NCBI RefSeq assembly: GCF_001436605.1
Contig: NZ_AYZL01000019.1
Coordinates: 45,160-78,682, forward strand
DNA: 33,523 bases
Reading direction: 5' to 3'
Origin: Holzapfeliella floricola DSM 23037 = JCM 16512
GTDB lineage: Bacteria; Bacillota; Bacilli; Lactobacillales; Lactobacillaceae
This document shows positions 8,328 to 16,776 of the stretch, in pieces. The notes under the pieces are model-generated. The model was not told the origin of the DNA and searched no databases. It saw only the letters and a list, made by a program, of their open reading frames with translations. The position numbers and the translations under genes are program-made. The number at the start of each line of letters is the position of its first letter. Positions within the stretch are counted from its first letter, which is position 1.

Positions 8328-9399
8328 GTTGTAATCTCCTTTCAGCTTTTGTCATCATTTGTACAAAACGGTCAAACATGTATGCTGCATCATGTGGACC
8401 TGGACAAGCATCAGGATGATATTGGACTGAAAAAGCAGGGCGATTCATTAACTTCAATCCTTCAACGGTATTATCGTTAACTTCTTTTTGCGTCACTTGT
8501 AGATGCGTATTTTGAACAGATGCTTCATCGACGGCATAACTGTGATTTTGAGAGGTGAAGTTTGATTGACCAGTTTCAAAATCATAAACTGCATGGTTAA
8601 ACCCACGGTGACCGTATTTCATTTTGTAAGTTGTGGCTCCGTTAGCTAAAGCAAAAAGTTGATGGCCCATACAAATTCCCATCAGTGGATAACGTGCTTG
8701 CAATTGTCTAATCAAAGGCAGAACTTGTTGATGATTCGTAGGATCTCCTGGCCCATTTGAAAGTAAGATGCCTGCTGGGTTGACTGCTTCAACCGCTTCA
8801 AAAGTAGTTGTATAAGGAAATAGTACAACGTGAAGTTGATGTGCTTGCAAGGCTTTAATAATAGAATCTTTGATTCCAAAATTAATAACCGCTACTGTAT
8901 GACCCGTGTTATCATCTAAGGATTCGCCTTCTTGAGTATCATTTTGGAATTGACTATTGAGGTTAGTTTTCAAAATAGCGTCAATCTTAGCTTGGTCAAT
9001 TTCAGAAACAATAATGGCTTTCATTGAGCCATAATCTCTGATTTTTTGCGTTAATTCACGGGTATCAATCCCCATAATTCCAGGTAACTCATGTTGTTCA
9101 GCATATTCTTGTAGTGTCATGTCTGCTCTTTGATTCCCAATTCTTCGAGCAAGTTCATGAACAATGATTGCAGCAGCAGCTGGTTTGTCAGCTTCAGAAT
9201 CTTCTAGATTAATCCCATAATTTCCAATCAATGGATAAGTAAAATTAATCATTTGACCTTGATAACTGTTATCAGTAATGGTTTCTTGATAACCCGTCAT
9301 GCCAGTGTTAAATACTAGTTCTGCATAAACATCTTTGGTAGAGCCAAAACTTTCACCTGTATATACGCTGCCGTCTTCTAAAACTAAATATCTTTTCAT
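8320..9399 (-). CDS. carA: Carbamoyl-phosphate synthase small (glutaminase) subunit
   Basis: It releases ammonia from glutamine and channels it to CarB. The class I glutamine amidotransferase domain is in the C-terminal half, with the nucleophile elbow GICMGHQLF and the [10 protein letters not shown] segment holding the catalytic His. The N-terminal half is the CPSase small-chain domain. I place the start at the ATG at 9399 (359 residues), because AAGGGGG lies 8-9 bases upstream and family members begin at this [11 protein letters not shown]; the frame is open up to 9444, but those 15 extra residues are not typical and would overlap pyrC. It overlaps carB by 8 bases. Confidence 0.95.
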   Translation of the reverse strand: MKRYLVLEDGSVYTGESFGSTKDVYAELVFNTGMTGYQETITDNSYQGQMINFTYPLIGNYGINLEDSEADKPAAAAIIVHELARRIGNQRADMTLQEYAEQHELPGIMGIDTRELTQKIRDYGSMKAIIVSEIDQAKIDAILKTNLNSQFQNDTQEGESLDDNTGHTVAVINFGIKDSIIKALQAHQLHVVLFPYTTTFEAVEAVNPAGILLSNGPGDPTNHQQVLPLIRQLQARYPLMGICMGHQLFALANGATTYKMKYGHRGFNHAVYDFETGQSNFTSQNHSYAVDEASVQNTHLQVTQKEVNDNTVEGLKLMNRPAFSVQYHPDACPGPHDAAYMFDRFVQMMTKAERRLQHA

Positions 9400-9418
9400 G
9401 TTAGTTGCCCCCTTAAAC

Positions 9419-10684
9419 TTAACCCTTGTATGCGATTTTGCCATCTACTATTGTGTATTTTGTTTGTCCAAAAACTTGCCATCCTAAAAACGGTGTATTC
9501 GTTCCTTTAGATAGGAAATCTTCTGCTTTAATTTCATATTCTGAGTCTAAATCCATAATCGTCAGGTCTGCTGGTTTCCCGATTTCAAGTTGCCCGCCTT
9601 GAATGTAAAAGGCTTGTGCTGGATTTTTTGACATCCACTTCACTAAAGTTGCCAAGTCGACTAATCCACTTTTAACAAATTTGGTATAAATTAAGCTAAA
9701 TGCGGTTTCAATTCCCACAATTCCAAAAGCTGCAGTTGTCATACTGCCCTGCTTTTCTTCTTGGCTGTGAGGAGCATGATCAGTCGCAATCATATCAATT
9801 GTGCCCTCAATCAAGCCTGCAATAAGTGCCTTGCGATCAGCCTTTGATCGTAAAGGTGGATTCATTTTCATCATTGGATTATCGGATTCAACCATTGAAT
9901 CATCTAATAATAAATGATGAGGTGAAACTTCTGCCGTCACGTTAACGCCCATTTGTTTAGCTAGTCGTACCAGTTCCACAGACTCTTTAGTCGAAATATG
10001 AGCGACATGATAATGAACGCCTGTACTGTGAGCTAAAACTAAATCTCTTGCTAGTTGGGAAGACTCACTTAATGGACTAATTCCTGGCAAGCCTAATTTT
10101 TTTGATGACTCGCCTTCATTCATAACTCCTTGGTTAGTTAAGCTGTTGTCTTCAACGTGAGCAATAATTGGCTTATTCACATCTTTGGCTTTTAACATAG
10201 CTTCGTACATAATATTAGCTTGTTGCACACCACAACCATCGTTCGTAAATCCAATAGCTCCCATTTGAGCCATTTTTTCAATATCGGTATTATCTAAAGC
10301 ACTCAAATTACTTGAAATAGCCGCATATTGCTGAGTTTTAACCACACCATCTCGTTGGTTTAATTCAATCATCTGCTGTAAGCTCTCGGGATTATCGATA
10401 ACTGGCTTGACATTTGGCATGGCAAACACAGTTGTAAATCCGCCACGCGCAGACGCTTTTGTCCCTGTTTTAATCGTCTCTTTATAAGTTAAACCAGGTT
10501 CTCGAAAATGAACATGGACATCAATTAATCCCGGTAGAATGGTGTTCTCCTCACCTTCAATCACGGTCATCTCTGGTGTTGGTGCAATGGTTGGTGCAAT
10601 CTGTTTGATGAGGTTATCCTCAATTAAAAGGGACACCAATTCATTATTTAATTTTACATTTTGAATTAAAGTCAATTTAGTCAA
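9419..10684 (-). CDS. pyrC: Dihydroorotase
   Basis: This zinc amidohydrolase cyclises N-carbamoyl-aspartate to dihydroorotate, the third step of UMP synthesis. The 421-residue length fits the class I (Bacillus-type) enzyme. The metal-binding DVHVHFREPG motif is at residues 55-64, and IATDHAPHS carries the catalytic Asp. The start is a TTG at 10684, chosen because AGGAGG lies 8 bases upstream inside the end of pyrB and no ATG is nearby; the two genes overlap by 8 bases, so pyrC translation is probably coupled to pyrB. Confidence 0.95.
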   Translation of the reverse strand: MTKLTLIQNVKLNNELVSLLIEDNLIKQIAPTIAPTPEMTVIEGEENTILPGLIDVHVHFREPGLTYKETIKTGTKASARGGFTTVFAMPNVKPVIDNPESLQQMIELNQRDGVVKTQQYAAISSNLSALDNTDIEKMAQMGAIGFTNDGCGVQQANIMYEAMLKAKDVNKPIIAHVEDNSLTNQGVMNEGESSKKLGLPGISPLSESSQLARDLVLAHSTGVHYHVAHISTKESVELVRLAKQMGVNVTAEVSPHHLLLDDSMVESDNPMMKMNPPLRSKADRKALIAGLIEGTIDMIATDHAPHSQEEKQGSMTTAAFGIVGIETAFSLIYTKFVKSGLVDLATLVKWMSKNPAQAFYIQGGQLEIGKPADLTIMDLDSEYEIKAEDFLSKGTNTPFLGWQVFGQTKYTIVDGKIAYKG

Positions 10685-11612
10685 TGTTCAAATCCTCCTG
10701 TAATAACCCTTTTTCGTCAAGTAGACTAGCTAGAATCGCCATTCTGGCAAAAACGCCATTGGCCATTTGTTTGAATATACGTGATTGTGGAGATTCCACT
10801 AAATCTGAATCGATTTCAACCCCGCGATTAACTGGAGCTGGGTGCATGATAATCGCTTGTTGCTTAGCTTTTTTTAATCGGGCTTTGGTAAGTCCAAATT
10901 GAGTGTGATAATCTAAGGCTTTAAATTGTTTGACTGAATTAGTATTGAGTCGTTCAAGTTGTACGCGTAGTAACATGACGACATCTAATTTTTCAATCAA
11001 CTCATCGATATTTTCAACGTATTGCCCATAAGGTGTAAATGACTCGTCATACCATTCTTTTGGTCCTGAAAAATAGACGTTTGCCCCTAATTTATGAAGC
11101 AATTGTGCATCTGACTTTGCAACTCGTGAATGGGCTAAATCACCAATAATGCCGATTGATAATCCTTTGAAATAGCTAAATTCTTCATAAATTGTCATTA
11201 AATCAAGTAAACACTGGGATGGATGTTGTCCTGACCCATCTCCACCGTTGACAAGCGACGTTGTAAAACTTTTGTCGGCAACCATTGCCTCATACCACCC
11301 GTTTTGACTATGGCGAATTACTTCAATATCGGTTCCCAAAGCCTGCAAGGTTTTAACTGTGTCTTCTAGCGACTCACCTTTTTGAGTGGAGCTAGTTGCC
11401 ATATTTAAATCTAAAACGGTCATACCTAATCTTTGTTCTGCCATATAAAATGACGCATGCGTTCTTGTGCTATTTTCAAAAAACAAATTTGCGGCGTAAA
11501 CCGGGCGCTTTACATTGACTTTAAATCCTGCTTTAAATTGTTCACTCAATTGAATTAGCTTAACAATTTTGGTTGGTGAGTCACTATTCATATCAACAAA
11601 GTGTTTTGTCAT
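10677..11612 (-). CDS. pyrB: Aspartate carbamoyltransferase catalytic subunit
   Basis: It joins carbamoyl phosphate and aspartate to N-carbamoyl-aspartate, the committed step of pyrimidine synthesis. The 311-residue product has the carbamoyl-phosphate-binding FENSTRTHASF motif (residues ~46-56) and the HPAPVNRG motif near the C-terminus. No regulatory subunit pyrI is present, as in other Firmicutes, where control is at transcription. AGGAGG is 7 bases before the ATG. It is the first gene of the operon pyrB-pyrC-carA-carB-pyrD, directly downstream of a PyrR-type attenuator. Confidence 0.96.
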   Translation of the reverse strand: MTKHFVDMNSDSPTKIVKLIQLSEQFKAGFKVNVKRPVYAANLFFENSTRTHASFYMAEQRLGMTVLDLNMATSSTQKGESLEDTVKTLQALGTDIEVIRHSQNGWYEAMVADKSFTTSLVNGGDGSGQHPSQCLLDLMTIYEEFSYFKGLSIGIIGDLAHSRVAKSDAQLLHKLGANVYFSGPKEWYDESFTPYGQYVENIDELIEKLDVVMLLRVQLERLNTNSVKQFKALDYHTQFGLTKARLKKAKQQAIIMHPAPVNRGVEIDSDLVESPQSRIFKQMANGVFARMAILASLLDEKGLLQEDLNID

Positions 11613-11680
11613 ATTTTTGCCTCCTAATTAACTTACCCTCTCTGGAGTAATCTTTATTAATTACAGAATCAAAACCAATA

Positions 11681-11712
11681 AAAAAGACTCTTTGGAAAAA
11701 TTCCAAAGAGTC
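11681..11712 (-). terminator. Attenuator terminator of the pyr operon
   Basis: Arms GACTCTTTGGAA (11686-11697 on plus) and its exact complement (11701-11712) around a 3-base loop, followed on the minus strand by a T-run. It lies about 70 bases before pyrB and is the terminator of the PyrR switch. Confidence 0.85.
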
Positions 11713-11828
11713 TACTGTCTAGTCTTAATGATGGTTGTAACTGTACATTGATTAATTCAGCCGTACAAGTTGAGCGTACACTTTAGCTGAAAATCCGGAT
11801 AAGCTTACAGTTGGGTTATTATCATAAG

Positions 11829-11860
11829 ACCTTTGTGACTCTCTGGCCAACATTAAAGGT
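11829..11860 (-). promoter_or_regulatory. PyrR-binding loop (anti-antiterminator) of the pyr attenuator
   Basis: The minus-strand transcript contains ACCUUU (11860-11855) and AAAGGU (11834-11829) closing a hairpin with the conserved CCAGAGAG core (11846-11839). This matches known PyrR-binding loops. The ten bases CCAGAGAGUC can alternatively pair with GACUCUUUGG, the first arm of the terminator, with one G-U pair, which gives the antiterminator. With UMP/UTP-loaded PyrR bound, the loop is kept and transcription stops before pyrB. I see no convincing promoter between adenine deaminase and this element. Confidence 0.85.
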
Positions 11861-11928
11861 TCTAACTTGTGATGTGCTTGTAATGATAATAACATCCTCG
11901 CTTTTAAAAAGGAAGGGAAGTTTTGACT

Positions 11929-13596
11929 TTATTTGGCTTCTACTGAAATAAAGTCTTGCTGGTTAAAGTCATATAAGCCTTGATCGGTTAATTTAATAGA
12001 TGGAATAACGGGAAGAGTTAAGAACGAAAGTGTAATAAACGGATCAAAGACTCGATTTGTACTGATTTTTTGGTAGGCTTGATTTACTAAATCTAAGTCT
12101 TTTTGAGCTTCTTGATAAGACTTAGCAGACATTAATCCTGCGATTTTTAGAGGCATCATCGCTAAAACTTTACCATTTTGTGTAACCGCAATTCCTCCAC
12201 CAGACTTGGTAACAGCTTGAATAGCTTCATTAATAGAAGAATCGTCTGTTCCAACTGCCACAAGATTATGAGAATCATGGGCCACTGTAATCGCCACGGC
12301 ACCATTTTGAATATCAAATCCCTTAACTAATCCCAAACCATAAGTTCCAAGATTATGATGACGTTCAATCACAACCATCTTCAAAATGTCCTGGTCAATA
12401 TCTGAATTAAATTGACCGTTGTCTAATTTAACGTGTGTTTGCAAGTGGTCGGTCACAATATGGTTAGGTTGAATTTGGATAACATTACAGTAGTTACTGC
12501 TTAATGGCATTTTTAAGTCTTCTAATTTAAAGTCATGATGCACAGTTGATTCTGAAAATCGAGCAGGTTGTGTCGTAAACTCACTCAAAATTTCGCCATT
12601 CTTCATCACTTTATCAATTGTGACTTCTTTCAAGTTATCTAAAAAAACAATATCGGCTTGATAACCGGTTGCTAAAGCACCTGTTTGATTTAATTTATGA
12701 GCATTTGCCGCATTAAAACTCGCCATCGTAAAGGCCGTTTCAGGTCTAACACCATGTTTAATCGCTAATTGAATACAGTAATCAATCGACCCTTCACGAT
12801 CTAAATCTGTAATTAATTTATCATCTGTACAAAAAGCTAATCGTTGAGCGTTTGATTCTGTTACCGCACCAATCGTGTTTTCAATATCACGTTCAACCGT
12901 TCCTTCACGTAAGAAAACGTAGTATCCGGCACTAAGTCTGTCTTTAACTTCTTGGACGCTAGTCGCTTCATGATCGGTATCAATCCCAACTTGACGATAA
13001 GTATCTAGTTGCTCAGGGGTCAACCCGGCTCCATGACCATCTGCGTGATAGCCTGCTTCTTGAGCATCTTTAATTTTTTGCATAATTTCATGACTTTGAC
13101 TTGCAACAGCAGGAAAGTCCATGACTTCTGCTAATCCATTCACTTCTGGATAACGATATAGCGGTTTTAAATCTACAGCATTTAAAACTGCTCCGCTGTG
13201 ATCAAATGGGACACACGGAACAGATGAAGGCAACATGACTTTGACATCTAATGGGGTTTGTCTAGCGTCTTCAATCATATATTCAATACCTTTGTTTCCC
13301 ATAACATTACCAATTTCGTGAGGATCCGTTACGATAGTAGTTACACCATGTTTCAGTAAAACTTTAGCTAATTCACTGGGAGAAACCATTGCACTTTCGA
13401 TGTGAACATGTGCATCAATAAATCCAGGTACTAAGTATTGATTACTAGCATCAATAATTCTTTGTGCTTTAAGATTATCATTGTCACCAACTGACACAAT
13501 TTTCCCTTTATTTATCCATAGTGTTTGTAGTTCAAATTCTCTTGTAAAAACATTCAAAACCAACCCGTTTTGAATACATGTATCAACCAATCCCAT
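11929..13596 (-). CDS. ade: Adenine deaminase
   Basis: It converts adenine to hypoxanthine and ammonia, feeding salvage. The 555-residue protein is an amidohydrolase of the bacterial Ade type, with the metal-binding PGFIDAHVHIESAMVSP segment near residue 56 and the Ade C-terminal domain (GGGIAVTQNGKVLAMMPLKIAG region). Length is near the family's ~570-600. GGGAGGAAA upstream supports the ATG. It lies upstream of the pyr operon on the same strand with no clear terminator between, so some transcripts may read into the pyr leader. No purine riboswitch was seen before it. Confidence 0.93.
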   Translation of the reverse strand: MGLVDTCIQNGLVLNVFTREFELQTLWINKGKIVSVGDNDNLKAQRIIDASNQYLVPGFIDAHVHIESAMVSPSELAKVLLKHGVTTIVTDPHEIGNVMGNKGIEYMIEDARQTPLDVKVMLPSSVPCVPFDHSGAVLNAVDLKPLYRYPEVNGLAEVMDFPAVASQSHEIMQKIKDAQEAGYHADGHGAGLTPEQLDTYRQVGIDTDHEATSVQEVKDRLSAGYYVFLREGTVERDIENTIGAVTESNAQRLAFCTDDKLITDLDREGSIDYCIQLAIKHGVRPETAFTMASFNAANAHKLNQTGALATGYQADIVFLDNLKEVTIDKVMKNGEILSEFTTQPARFSESTVHHDFKLEDLKMPLSSNYCNVIQIQPNHIVTDHLQTHVKLDNGQFNSDIDQDILKMVVIERHHNLGTYGLGLVKGFDIQNGAVAITVAHDSHNLVAVGTDDSSINEAIQAVTKSGGGIAVTQNGKVLAMMPLKIAGLMSAKSYQEAQKDLDLVNQAYQKISTNRVFDPFITLSFLTLPVIPSIKLTDQGLYDFNQQDFISVEAK

Positions 13597-13706
13597 AATC
13601 CTATTTCCTCCCGAATGAAAATTATTTTATAGACTATCTTATAAGAAAAACTGATTTATTTCCAGTTTTTTTAGAAAAAAGTTCGGTTTTTAATTAAATT
13701 CTCAAT

Positions 13707-13734
13707 AAAAAAAGCGGAGATTTTTTCCGCTTTT
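13707..13734 (-). terminator. Terminator after the YdjM-like gene
   Basis: AAAAGCGG and CCGCTTTT arms around a loop, with a T-run on the minus strand. It separates the YdjM-like gene from adenine deaminase. Confidence 0.75.
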
Positions 13735-14284
13735 AAAACCATTGTAAATATAATAAGTAAAAGTTAATAGCTATCACGAGACGACATAACTGTCGGAACC
13801 AAAGTTCAAAATTGCCATTAACACGATAATAATACCAATGGTATTTTCTTTTTTTTTGGTAAGATTTAAATTTTGGATTGTATCGATAGTTTCCAAATGG
13901 AAAAAACCAATTCACACCTTGTTTCGAAAAATTATCTAAAATAAGATGCAATGCGTAACTAACGGTAAAACCAAGAATGACGTTGCGAATCAAATAATCA
14001 TTTGCTCCTATTTGTGGCATCTGATAAAACAATAACACCAGCAAGGCAACGATCCACAACGTATGAGTGTAAGTTCGATGCGGAATATACTGTAAAAAAT
14101 TAAGTTTACCTAAAAGTCTCGTTAACTCAGAATCATAAGTATCTCCACCATCTAAATCGGGTGCAAAAGCACCAAAATGAGCACCGACAAACAACGGTAG
14201 TGCAGCTTTTATAGGATAATTACTAACTAAAACACTGCCTGAAATAACAGCGTGCGAAAAAGCAATATGAGATTTTTTTAACAA
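13733..14284 (-). CDS. YdjM-like (DUF457) membrane-bound metal-dependent hydrolase
   Basis: The 183-residue protein has hydrophobic segments at ~15-35, ~72-90 and ~100-118 and histidine/aspartate motifs typical of the YdjM/LexA-binding inner-membrane family: SHIAFSH at the start, APDLDGGDTYDSE near 41, HRTYTHT near 68 and HLILDNFSKQG near 112. The family is predicted to be a phospholipase C-like zinc hydrolase; the substrate is unknown. The start is TTG at 14284 with a weak AAAGTAGA site. It begins 13 bases after the D-serine dehydratase stop, so the two form an operon, though no functional link is evident. Confidence 0.8.
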   Translation of the reverse strand: MLKKSHIAFSHAVISGSVLVSNYPIKAALPLFVGAHFGAFAPDLDGGDTYDSELTRLLGKLNFLQYIPHRTYTHTLWIVALLVLLFYQMPQIGANDYLIRNVILGFTVSYALHLILDNFSKQGVNWFFPFGNYRYNPKFKSYQKKRKYHWYYYRVNGNFELWFRQLCRLVIAINFYLLYLQWF

Positions 14285-14297
14285 TTAGATCTACTTT

Positions 14298-15599
14298 CTA
14301 GTTTAGTGTTTTTCCATATTGATAATTATGGATTTTTTCGTTATCTGGCATTAAACTACCACCTGTTGCCCAAACAATATGTGTCGTTTTAGGCGTATTC
14401 ATTGCAACTTCTTTAGCAATTAATGCTTTTAATCCACAAAATCCTGCTGTTGCAGAGGGTTCAACTGAAATGTGTTCAGTGTCCTCTAGTCTAGCAAGAT
14501 ACCGATAAACATCTTTATCTTCAAAAGTTGCACTGGCAAACAATAGCGTTCTCATGATTGGTCCCGCAATTTTTGAAGGCCGACTAACTGCTAAGCCATC
14601 AGCTGCAGTCAAACCATCAAGACCAAAGTCTTCTACACAAATATTACTATTTTGCCCTGTGATTAATCCCAAAGTTACTGAAGGCACATGGGTTGGTTCA
14701 CAAAAAACAGGATAAACATTCTCACCAAACAACTGCTTCAAACCAAATGAAACACCGCTTGGACTACCTCCAACACCAGCTGGTAGGTAAACAACTAGTG
14801 GGTGTTTATCATCAACTACTATGTTATGATCTTTTAGTTGTTTTTGGATACCTAAAGCAGCTACAGAATAACCTAAAAATAAATCTGATGAACTTTCATC
14901 ATCCACAAAATAAGTATTAGCATCAGCCTGTGCACATTTTCGACCTTCAGTTATAGCATGAGAAAAGTCACTGTCGTATTCAATAACTTCAACACCATTT
15001 GATCGTAATTTATCTTTCTTCCAATCTTTAGCATCATGTGACATATAAACTGTTGTTCTAAAACCAAAACTAGCCGCTGCAATACCCACACTCAAGCCAA
15101 GATTGCCAGTTGAGCCGACTGCTACTTTGTACTTAGCAAAAATATTCATAAATTTTTCTTCTGCTAAAACAGCATAGTTATCCCGATAGGTTAAATCACC
15201 TTTTGTCATCGCAATATGTTCTGCAAATTTTAGAACTTCATAAATCCCACCCCTAGACTTAATAGACCCTGTGATAGGTAATAAATTATCTGCTTTTAAA
15301 AACAAAGATCCTTTAATGTGCATGGAATCGGACAGTTCTTCATTCCACTGGTTTTGGAATTCATTTATTTTGATTAAAGGTGATTCAATCACACCTTTAT
15401 CATTTTTTGTTTCAGGGAATACTTTTGCAATGAAAGGTGCAAATCTTTGCCATCTAGCATCGGCATCAAAAATATCCGCCAAATCAAATCGTAAATCTGC
15501 TTTTTTATTATAATCAGGATTTTTCCAAAATATTGGTTTTTTATTTTCAATATCAGAAATTTCTGGTATATGTTTGTAGTCTTCTTTAGATAATGTCAT
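14298..15599 (-). CDS. dsdA: D-serine dehydratase (D-serine ammonia-lyase)
   Basis: This PLP enzyme converts D-serine to pyruvate and ammonia, removing a toxic D-amino acid or using it as a nutrient. From the ATG at 15599 it has 433 residues, near the 442 of E. coli DsdA. The PLP lysine is in GSIKSRGGIYE (Lys114), the phosphate-binding loop is GSTGNLGLSVG, and a GVGGSPSG glycine loop follows. I prefer 15599 over the in-frame ATG at 15623 because AGTGGGG lies 7 bases upstream, while the earlier ATG has no ribosome site. No dsdC regulator or dsdX transporter is adjacent. Confidence 0.93.
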   Translation of the reverse strand: MTLSKEDYKHIPEISDIENKKPIFWKNPDYNKKADLRFDLADIFDADARWQRFAPFIAKVFPETKNDKGVIESPLIKINEFQNQWNEELSDSMHIKGSLFLKADNLLPITGSIKSRGGIYEVLKFAEHIAMTKGDLTYRDNYAVLAEEKFMNIFAKYKVAVGSTGNLGLSVGIAAASFGFRTTVYMSHDAKDWKKDKLRSNGVEVIEYDSDFSHAITEGRKCAQADANTYFVDDESSSDLFLGYSVAALGIQKQLKDHNIVVDDKHPLVVYLPAGVGGSPSGVSFGLKQLFGENVYPVFCEPTHVPSVTLGLITGQNSNICVEDFGLDGLTAADGLAVSRPSKIAGPIMRTLLFASATFEDKDVYRYLARLEDTEHISVEPSATAGFCGLKALIAKEVAMNTPKTTHIVWATGGSLMPDNEKIHNYQYGKTLN

Positions 15600-15813
15600 G
15601 ATGATACCCCACTTTTTAATCATTTATGATTTGATTTTATCATTAAAAGTTCATAATATCAGTATAATATGTTAGTAAAATTCACATACTTAAAATTACA
15701 GACAAGATTGATGATCATTAACTTTCAAAACCTATAACTTTTCATTTATTGAAACTCTTATTTATAGTAATATTTAGAGGTATCTGATTTTAAAAGAAAG
15801 TAGGACTAATTAC

Positions 15814-16452
15814 TTGAAAAGAAAACGTGAAAGACCGACTCGTTCCAATATAGGACTTCTATTCATTATTCTTCTTGCACTAGTCGTTATTGCAATTGGT
15901 GGATGGCCTTTATTTTTCAATCATCAAAATTTAAAATCTTCATCCGAACAAAGTGATTATCATGGTTTGCAAAGTACTTCTGAAATTTCTAGCAGCTCAA
16001 ATTCACCAAGTACGAAAGAATTTAGTACATCTAAAATTGCGAAAATGGATAATTATATGGCTGACTTTAGTACTTATATGGGACAAGACTATAAACGTTA
16101 CTATCCCCAAACACAAAATCAAGCTAAATTAAATTTTTATGAATTTGACATCACAACTGATCTAGACGCATTTAATTATTATGTTGATAACGAACCCGCT
16201 ACGTTTCGTTTAGGACTAAATAGAAATGATTCATCTAATAATAACGATTATAATATTGTGAGTGTTTACAGTGATGCTGCAACTGCTCCATTTGCAGGAG
16301 CTCATCTTTACTTATTGACTATCCATAATAACAAGCCGCAAGTTTTAATTACAATGCAAAATCAAGGCATGCCCGATAACATCATGTATTTTAAACATAC
16401 TGAAAATTCCAATCTTGCAAGTAGTTTTGCAAAAATATACGATGACAAATAA
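15814..16452 (+). CDS. Membrane-anchored DUF4767-like protein, copy 1
   Basis: The 212-residue product has a basic start (KRKRERPTR), a membrane segment at ~15-33, a Ser-rich linker (~43-70) and an extracytoplasmic domain from ~75 with MGQDYKRYYP, YYVDNEPATF and HLYLLTIHNNKPQVL. The domain resembles DUF4767, common in lactic acid bacteria, often as surface-anchored proteins of unknown role. The start is TTG at 15814, behind a modest AGTAGGA site. TTGAAA and TATTTA upstream (16 apart) may be its promoter. A paralogue lies at 16854, and an unusual RNA lies between them. Function is unknown. Confidence 0.75.
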   Translation: MKRKRERPTRSNIGLLFIILLALVVIAIGGWPLFFNHQNLKSSSEQSDYHGLQSTSEISSSSNSPSTKEFSTSKIAKMDNYMADFSTYMGQDYKRYYPQTQNQAKLNFYEFDITTDLDAFNYYVDNEPATFRLGLNRNDSSNNNDYNIVSVYSDAATAPFAGAHLYLLTIHNNKPQVLITMQNQGMPDNIMYFKHTENSNLASSFAKIYDDK

Positions 16453-16477
16453 AAACTATCAAATTGATAGTTTTTTT
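16451..16477 (+). terminator. Terminator after DUF4767-like copy 1
   Basis: AAAAACTATC (16451-16460) pairs with GATAGTTTTT (16466-16475) around AAATT, followed by T's. It separates the gene from the RNA transcription unit that follows. Confidence 0.75.
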
Positions 16478-16491
16478 ATTTTAAAAAAGTG

Positions 16492-16520
16492 TTGATTTAT
16501 TAAAACAAAATTAGTATTAT
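16492..16520 (+). promoter_or_regulatory. Promoter of the tRNA-like RNA
   Basis: TTGATT (16492-16497) and TATTAT (16515-16520) are 17 bases apart, placing the start of transcription near 16527, just before the structured RNA. Confidence 0.55.
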
Positions 16521-16544
16521 ATTAATAACAGCAAGATGTCATTA

Positions 16545-16601
16545 GCTCAATTAATGGCTAAACTTCCTATTTCGAAGGGTTGGTTCGACTCCAACTTGAG
16601 C
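16545..16601 (+). other. tRNA-like module 1 (acceptor stem plus T-arm)
   Basis: GCTCAA (16545-16550) pairs with TTGAGC (16596-16601). Directly inside the 3' strand is a 5-bp T-stem GTTGG/CCAAC (16579-16583, 16591-16595) closing the canonical 7-base T-loop TTCGACT. A short CTTC/GAAG hairpin lies between. There is no proper D-arm, no variable loop, no usual anticodon arm and no encoded CCA. The 5' strand can instead form TTAGC/GCTAA (16542-16546, 16557-16561), excluding the acceptor pairing. Confidence 0.55.
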
Positions 16602-16686
16602 AGTTATCTTAGTGAATTGTTCCAATTTCATTCCTTTTCCGTTATGCTAATTTAATTTTTTCATAATTAATTCACTAAGATATTAA

Positions 16687-16742
16687 GGTTCAATGTACAT
16701 GGTGTACGACGTCAGTCTGCTGGTTCAATTCCAGCTTGAATC
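16687..16742 (+). other. tRNA-like module 2 (acceptor stem, small D-like arm, T-arm)
   Basis: GGTTCAA (16687-16693) pairs over 7 positions (one G-U) with TTGAATC (16736-16742). The T-stem is GCTGG/CCAGC (16719-16723, 16731-16735) closing the canonical T-loop TTCAATT. A TACA/TGTA stem with a 3-base loop (16696-16706 region) sits where a D-arm would be. At 56 nt it is shorter than a normal tRNA, and no CCA is encoded. It aligns loosely with module 1 (TCAAT-TA-ATGG near the 5' end). Confidence 0.55.
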
Positions 16743-16776
16743 TTTTCAAACAGCTAAGTAAATTAGCTGTTTTTTT

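Noticed and set aside
9400-9444. 15-residue N-terminal extension of carA
   Set aside because: Would overlap pyrC; the ribosome site and family start point to 9399.
11861-11928. A separate promoter for the pyr operon
   Set aside because: TATTAT/TATCAT words are present but no acceptable -35 at 16-18 bases; left open.
16530-16602. A canonical tRNA gene suggested by TAGCTCAATT and the T-arm
   Set aside because: No matching 7-bp acceptor with the upstream bases, no variable loop, the anticodon loop would read ATT with a pyrimidine at position 37, and no CCA. Described as a tRNA-like module instead.
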